From Flavobacterium acetivorans (GTDB lineage: Bacteria > Bacteroidota > Bacteroidia > Flavobacteriales > Flavobacteriaceae): a stretch of DNA of 64,000 bases. Below the pieces are notes generated by a model. It did no database searches. It worked only from the letters and a program-made list of their open reading frames with translations, and had not been told where the DNA came from. Of this stretch, positions 63,301-64,000 are shown piece by piece. Numbering within the stretch: position 1 is the stretch's first letter; each line of letters starts with the position of its first letter. The position numbers were made by a program, and so were the translations under genes. The stretch is taken from the NCBI RefSeq assembly GCF_020911885.1, contig NZ_CP087132.1:124001-188000 (forward strand), in the 5' to 3' direction.

Positions 63301-64000
63301 CCTCCTACCTTAACGGATGTACTAGCTACGGCCCTGAAGGCACGACCTATATTACTGTTACTGTAAATAAAAGACCTACGGCTAACATAGGTCCAAATCA
63401 AACAATTTGCTATGGAGGAACTGCAACTTTCAATATTACTCTAACTGGAAAAGCTCCTTGGATTGTAACCTATTCTAATGGAACCGCTTCCACAACGGTA
63501 ACCACAAGTACTAATCCATATGTATTTAGTGTCCCTAACGTAACAGCAGATCAAACCTATACTGTGACCAACTTGAGTGATGCCAATTGTACAGTAGCAC
63601 TACCCCAAGGCCTTACAGGTTCTGCATTTGTAGATGTACTGACTGGAACTCCGGGTGTTTGGACTGGTTTAGCAAGTACCGATTGGTTTGACTGCAAAAA
63701 CTGGGAACAAGGTCTTCCATCCTATACAATTGATGCGCAAATCCCTGCTAATCCATCGGGAGGTCTAAGAATGCCTATAATTGATAGAACCTCTCCTTAT
63801 GCTTCTCTCTATAGTTTTATAGCAAGTGCCAGAGACATCATTATCGCAAATGGAGCTTCAGTCACTATGGTCAACACTAATAATTCTGAATTACAGATCA
63901 GCCGTGACTGGAAAAATAGCGGAACATTCATTGCTGGAACCGGTACCGTGACTTTTAATGGAGGAACAGCCAATCAAATTCAAAATATAAATCTCGGAAT
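54372..64000 (+). CDS. giant secreted Ig/PKD-repeat adhesin (3' truncated by window)
   Basis: One frame open from ATG 54372 to the last base: more than 3,200 residues, no stop in the window; I checked the frame at several points. Signal peptide MKEKYFFIILLLLSSLYSFG. Domain order: Ig-like domains; a PKD-like unit; six BIG2-like repeats (55767-57270); a second PKD-like unit; Ig-like; seven 95-residue repeats (58113-60107); two Ig-like units with YQWYK/FQWRK; four PKD-like repeats (about 61160-62290); a jelly-roll-like part (DNGKDHTWLETNGNSGTEYD); and a GVWTGLASTDWFDCKNWEQG motif that often precedes T9SS tails. It probably acts in surface adhesion or gliding. The sorting domain would lie beyond the window. 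Confidence 0.9.
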   Translation, partial: MKEKYFFIILLLLSSLYSFGQDCLERNLSDDTICIGQNATIILSNSETTMNYQLRIGAIDIGSPIIGTGSDLSFSVSPSTTTVYSVFASSNTATICNITYTDVSTVTVNTLSVAPTTISGTTTICNGQSTTLTVSGGTLGTGAVAEWFSGSCGGTPVGIGNSISVSPTSNTTYYVRYNGTCNTTACTSIIVNVNPIPIPSVLIGVNPGNTICAGTSVTFTATPTNGGSSPSYQWKVNGVNAGTDSAIFTSSSLTNTDKVTVVLTSNATCASPINANSNQITMTVNDSVIPSVSITASTTTICPGENITFSAVPINGGNTPFYQWKINNNNSGTNSPNFSTSTLADGDIVSVELTSNAICVSPAKTTSNSIPISVNPAIPAAPLSISGLATQCPTLNNQTYTIAAVANATAYNWTVPSGWIITGGQGTTSINVTTGTSGQNGNISVTAGNSCGTSSVSTLAVTIISNASISSVTGTNTICISATTTYTVNSVVLGGGTGSWSSTNTSVATVDAATGIVTGIAAGTSNIVYTITGGCSGTKTAQQAITINPNASITSVTGTSPICVSETTTYTENSVVLGGGIGTWSSSNTAVATVNSSGQVTGIGAGNCDIIYTITGGCTGAKSAQQSITVTPNTSIASVTGVSSICISGTTTYTANSVVLGGGTGSWSSSNTSVATVDSVTGIVTGIAAGTSNIIYTITGGCSGTKTAQQSITITPNASIGSVIGISPICISGTTTYTANSVVLGGGIGTWSSSNTSVATVNSSTGVVTGIAAGTSNIIYTITGGCSGTKTAQQSITITPNASIASVTGSSPICISGSTTFLANSVVLGGGTGTWSSSNTAVATVNSSTGVVTGISAGTSNIIYTITGGCSGTKTAQQSITINPNASIASVTGISNLCISTSTTFTTNSAILGGGSGTWSSSNNAVATVNASGLVTTTGAGSCDIIYTITGGCGGTVTASRPITVFSGIPTTPGIPIAPAGQSSSLCPIAYGLMYSIPAVVNATNYTWNVPSGWTITSGQGTTAIVVDAGVQSTGSKNISVTATNACGSSTSPNYIATVGTFGYVDAGIDLILCAATTSVTLSATGGGATNINNDLTWSAPSGSFSNNSKANATYTIDNSIATNGGFVTLTATVRAEGSCPVSTDQMTITVLPPVTATIAGTTTICSGSTTNITFNGTPNTTVSYTVSGVAGSSTINIGASGTAVLTTPALSSSTTYTLTSIDYSTGKSCNRTISGSAIVTVNPIPIVNPGGPDTVCQSSSPSAITLSGATVSGGATTAAWSITSGGGSLSSTAQTSTPASVTYTPVANYSGNVILTLTTNAPTACSPTSATRTIVVNAAPTVNAGGADVVCQSASPSAITLSGATIGGGATTAGWSVTSGGGTLSNTLQTASPATVTYTPAPNYNGAVVLTLTTNAPSSCSPISTTRTITINPASTVNAGSNQTICQSSTPSAITLSGSSVGGGATTAAWSITSGGGILSNTAQTASPDTVTYTPAANYSGVAILTLTTNALNSCSAVSATRTITVNAASTVNAGLDQTICQSSSPSAITLTGASIGGGATTGAWSITSGGGSLSSTSQTASPATITYTPAVNYSGNVILTLTTNSATSCTPITATRTITINVASTVNPGLNQTICQSASPSAIPLSGASFGGGATAAAWSITSGGGTLSSTAQTASPELVTYTPAANFSGNVILTLTTNSLSSCVATSATRTITVNANSTVNAGGTNTVCQSSSPSAIILSGASIGGGATTAAWTITSGGGTLSSTAQTASPATITYTPAANYSGNVILTLTSNALNSCSAVSATRTITVNAASTVNAGSNQTICQSALPSAITLTGASIGGGATTGAWSITSGGGTLSSTAQTASPETVTYTPASNFSGNVILTLTTNSATSCSIASATKTLTIKKAVVITTQPSNTSICASFPADLNIVAIGDDLTYQWYKGSAPSGTPVANSGNISGAQTSNLHFNQANLSDDGLYYVIVSGASACSAVTSAQRTLNVDQAIIVDSQPISQTLCKGSNVTFSVVANANGDPLTFQWRKNGTNIGGSVSTLTSSSITLNNITTTDSGNYDVLISGPTGYTCSSVQSAIATLTVNPLPTINGTLIICEGTSTLLTGSGTAAVINPWVSSNTSVATVSNTGLVSGILAGTAIITYTNSNGCETTSTVTVNSTPDAIATNKTQTICSADLILPISISGNVPSTNFAWARDNTGTVTGIASSGNGNISGNLINTTNSPITVTFTISPSTSNCNGIPITATVVVNPSAQVNQPLDQVVCNDSFVTAVNFGTTNSAGITTYNWINDTPSIGLAASGSGSITSFSAINNGNSPLIATITVTPTYTNDGISCIGSTKNFTITVNPKANVTKPTNIDICNGNTVAPIIFGSSNSGGTKTYSWTNNNTLIGLGASGNGNIPSFTATNSGSLPITATINVTPTYDNGGIKCNGQVETFIITVNPAAQVNQPTNLVVCNSNSTPIITFGTVNTGGITTYSWTNNTPSIGITSGNGAIPSFTATNSGTTPIVATVTVTPSFNNGSVNCIGSAKTFTITVNPNPTVSVPSNITVCNQAVIPATTFTSTPVGGTFTWTNSNPSIGLAASGTGNIGTFTATNSGTNPINATITVNSTVNGCTGTPKTFTITVEPSSVGGTITYSDGTKTRTDCHSASGQVTLSGYTGTILYWETSTDAGNTWTNRANGGNTTFNYSNIITNTIFRASLQNGSCTVVKSDIAILFIIPNIKPSPISATPATICEGESTTLTSSATYSSSQNLQDGGLFNTAQPPGWYVDGGNFNASGDNGKDHTWLETNGNSGTEYDTASNDKFAIVRGAIDSRLETPIFDLVGLTSASLTFDYAYQLNSGAWGKVELSFDGGATYPVTLITYTGNKGPYNKFNTAMSIPLDAYLGYSNLRIKFNFHGTVDSVNAFGGSSWAIDNVKIPQAPVPDLTSQWQNLGTGAIISVSNSTNVTVSPTETTTYAVTSYLNGCTSYGPEGTTYITVTVNKRPTANIGPNQTICYGGTATFNITLTGKAPWIVTYSNGTASTTVTTSTNPYVFSVPNVTADQTYTVTNLSDANCTVALPQGLTGSAFVDVLTGTPGVWTGLASTDWFDCKNWEQGLPSYTIDAQIPANPSGGLRMPIIDRTSPYASLYSFIASARDIIIANGASVTMVNTNNSELQISRDWKNSGTFIAGTGTVTFNGGTANQIQNINLG
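55767..57270 (+). repeat. six BIG2-like repeats of about 252 bp
   Basis: Units start at 55767, 56019, 56268, 56520, 56772 and 57024 (steps 252, 249, 252, 252, 252), each opening N-A-S-I-x-S-V-T-G and closing with YTITGGCSGTKTAQQ. Confidence 0.92.
58113..60107 (+). repeat. seven repeats of exactly 285 bp
   Basis: Unit starts at 58113, 58398, 58683, 58968, 59253, 59538 and 59823; every step is 285 bp (95 codons). Each unit reads V-N-x-G-x-x-x-x-(I/V)-C-Q, then SPSAITLSGA, GGGATTAAWSITSGGG and YTPAANYSGNVILTLTTN. Confidence 0.95.
61160..62290 (+). repeat. four PKD-like repeats of about 290 bp
   Basis: Units share Q-V-N-Q-P-x-(N/D)-x-V-V-C-N openings, a central TYSWTNN-x-P-S-I-G and a closing FTITVNP; lengths differ a little between units. 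Confidence 0.8.

Noticed and set aside
54620..63401. Many minus-strand open frames of 60-120 codons opposite the giant adhesin gene
   Set aside because: They mirror the repeat arrays and arise because Thr/Ser/Gly-rich codons on the plus strand give few stops on the other strand; none has a signal, domain or start context.

Overview
The window is AT-rich chromosomal DNA from a member of the Bacteroidota, most likely a Flavobacterium or close relative. The signs are: promoters of the TTG-N17-19-TAnnTTTG type instead of sigma70 boxes; type IX secretion (T9SS) C-terminal sorting domains; TonB-dependent receptor and CarboxypepD_reg/DUF5686 proteins; a CarB without the allosteric domain; a type B L31; and a zapA / 6S-type RNA / rny gene order. 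No database search was possible, so the genus is an inference.

Layout. 1-12.7 kb: mostly minus-strand housekeeping genes (carB, rpmH, ABC-F ATPase, alanine:cation symporter, GlmU-like protein, rpmE2) mixed with small hydrolases and hypotheticals. 12.9-18.9 kb: a plus-strand run (DUF4199 protein, GT2 glycosyltransferase, phosphosugar mutase, MsbA-like exporter, DUF2971 protein). 18.9-23.9 kb: minus-strand envelope genes (EF-hand lipoprotein, TonB-dependent receptor, M23 peptidase). 24.0-26.5 kb: a cell-division/RNA block (coiled-coil protein, zapA, 6S-like RNA, rny). 26.5-30.7 kb: xerD and four small outer-membrane beta-barrel genes, two of which share a duplicated upstream element. 30.9-43.4 kb: aroQ, DUF5686 protein, CDF transporter, murA (Asp in place of the catalytic Cys), recQ, fmt, HU, YqgE, a class IV aminotransferase and a START-like protein.

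At 43.5 kb an intact tRNA-Met(CAT) is followed 9.2 kb later by an exact 47-bp copy of its 3' part that begins in the anticodon loop. These are the expected attL/attR of an element integrated in the tRNA. Between them is a compact three-gene minus-strand operon: a subtilisin-like protease with a type I dockerin and T9SS tail, a three-cohesin scaffold-like protein with T9SS tail, and an FnIII-type lipoprotein. Together they look like a secreted, cellulosome-style proteolytic assembly, and this is the most interesting system in the window. No integrase is present inside the repeats. Just outside are the tail of a serine recombinase fused out of frame to a broken IS3 orfA, and an inverted copy of the tRNA-proximal flank.

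From 54,372 to the window end runs one open reading frame of more than 3,200 codons with no stop. It encodes a giant secreted adhesin-like protein with three distinct tandem Ig/PKD-like repeat arrays (6 x about 252 bp, 7 x exactly 285 bp, 4 x about 290 bp), preceded by a long perfect hairpin. It is truncated by the window edge.
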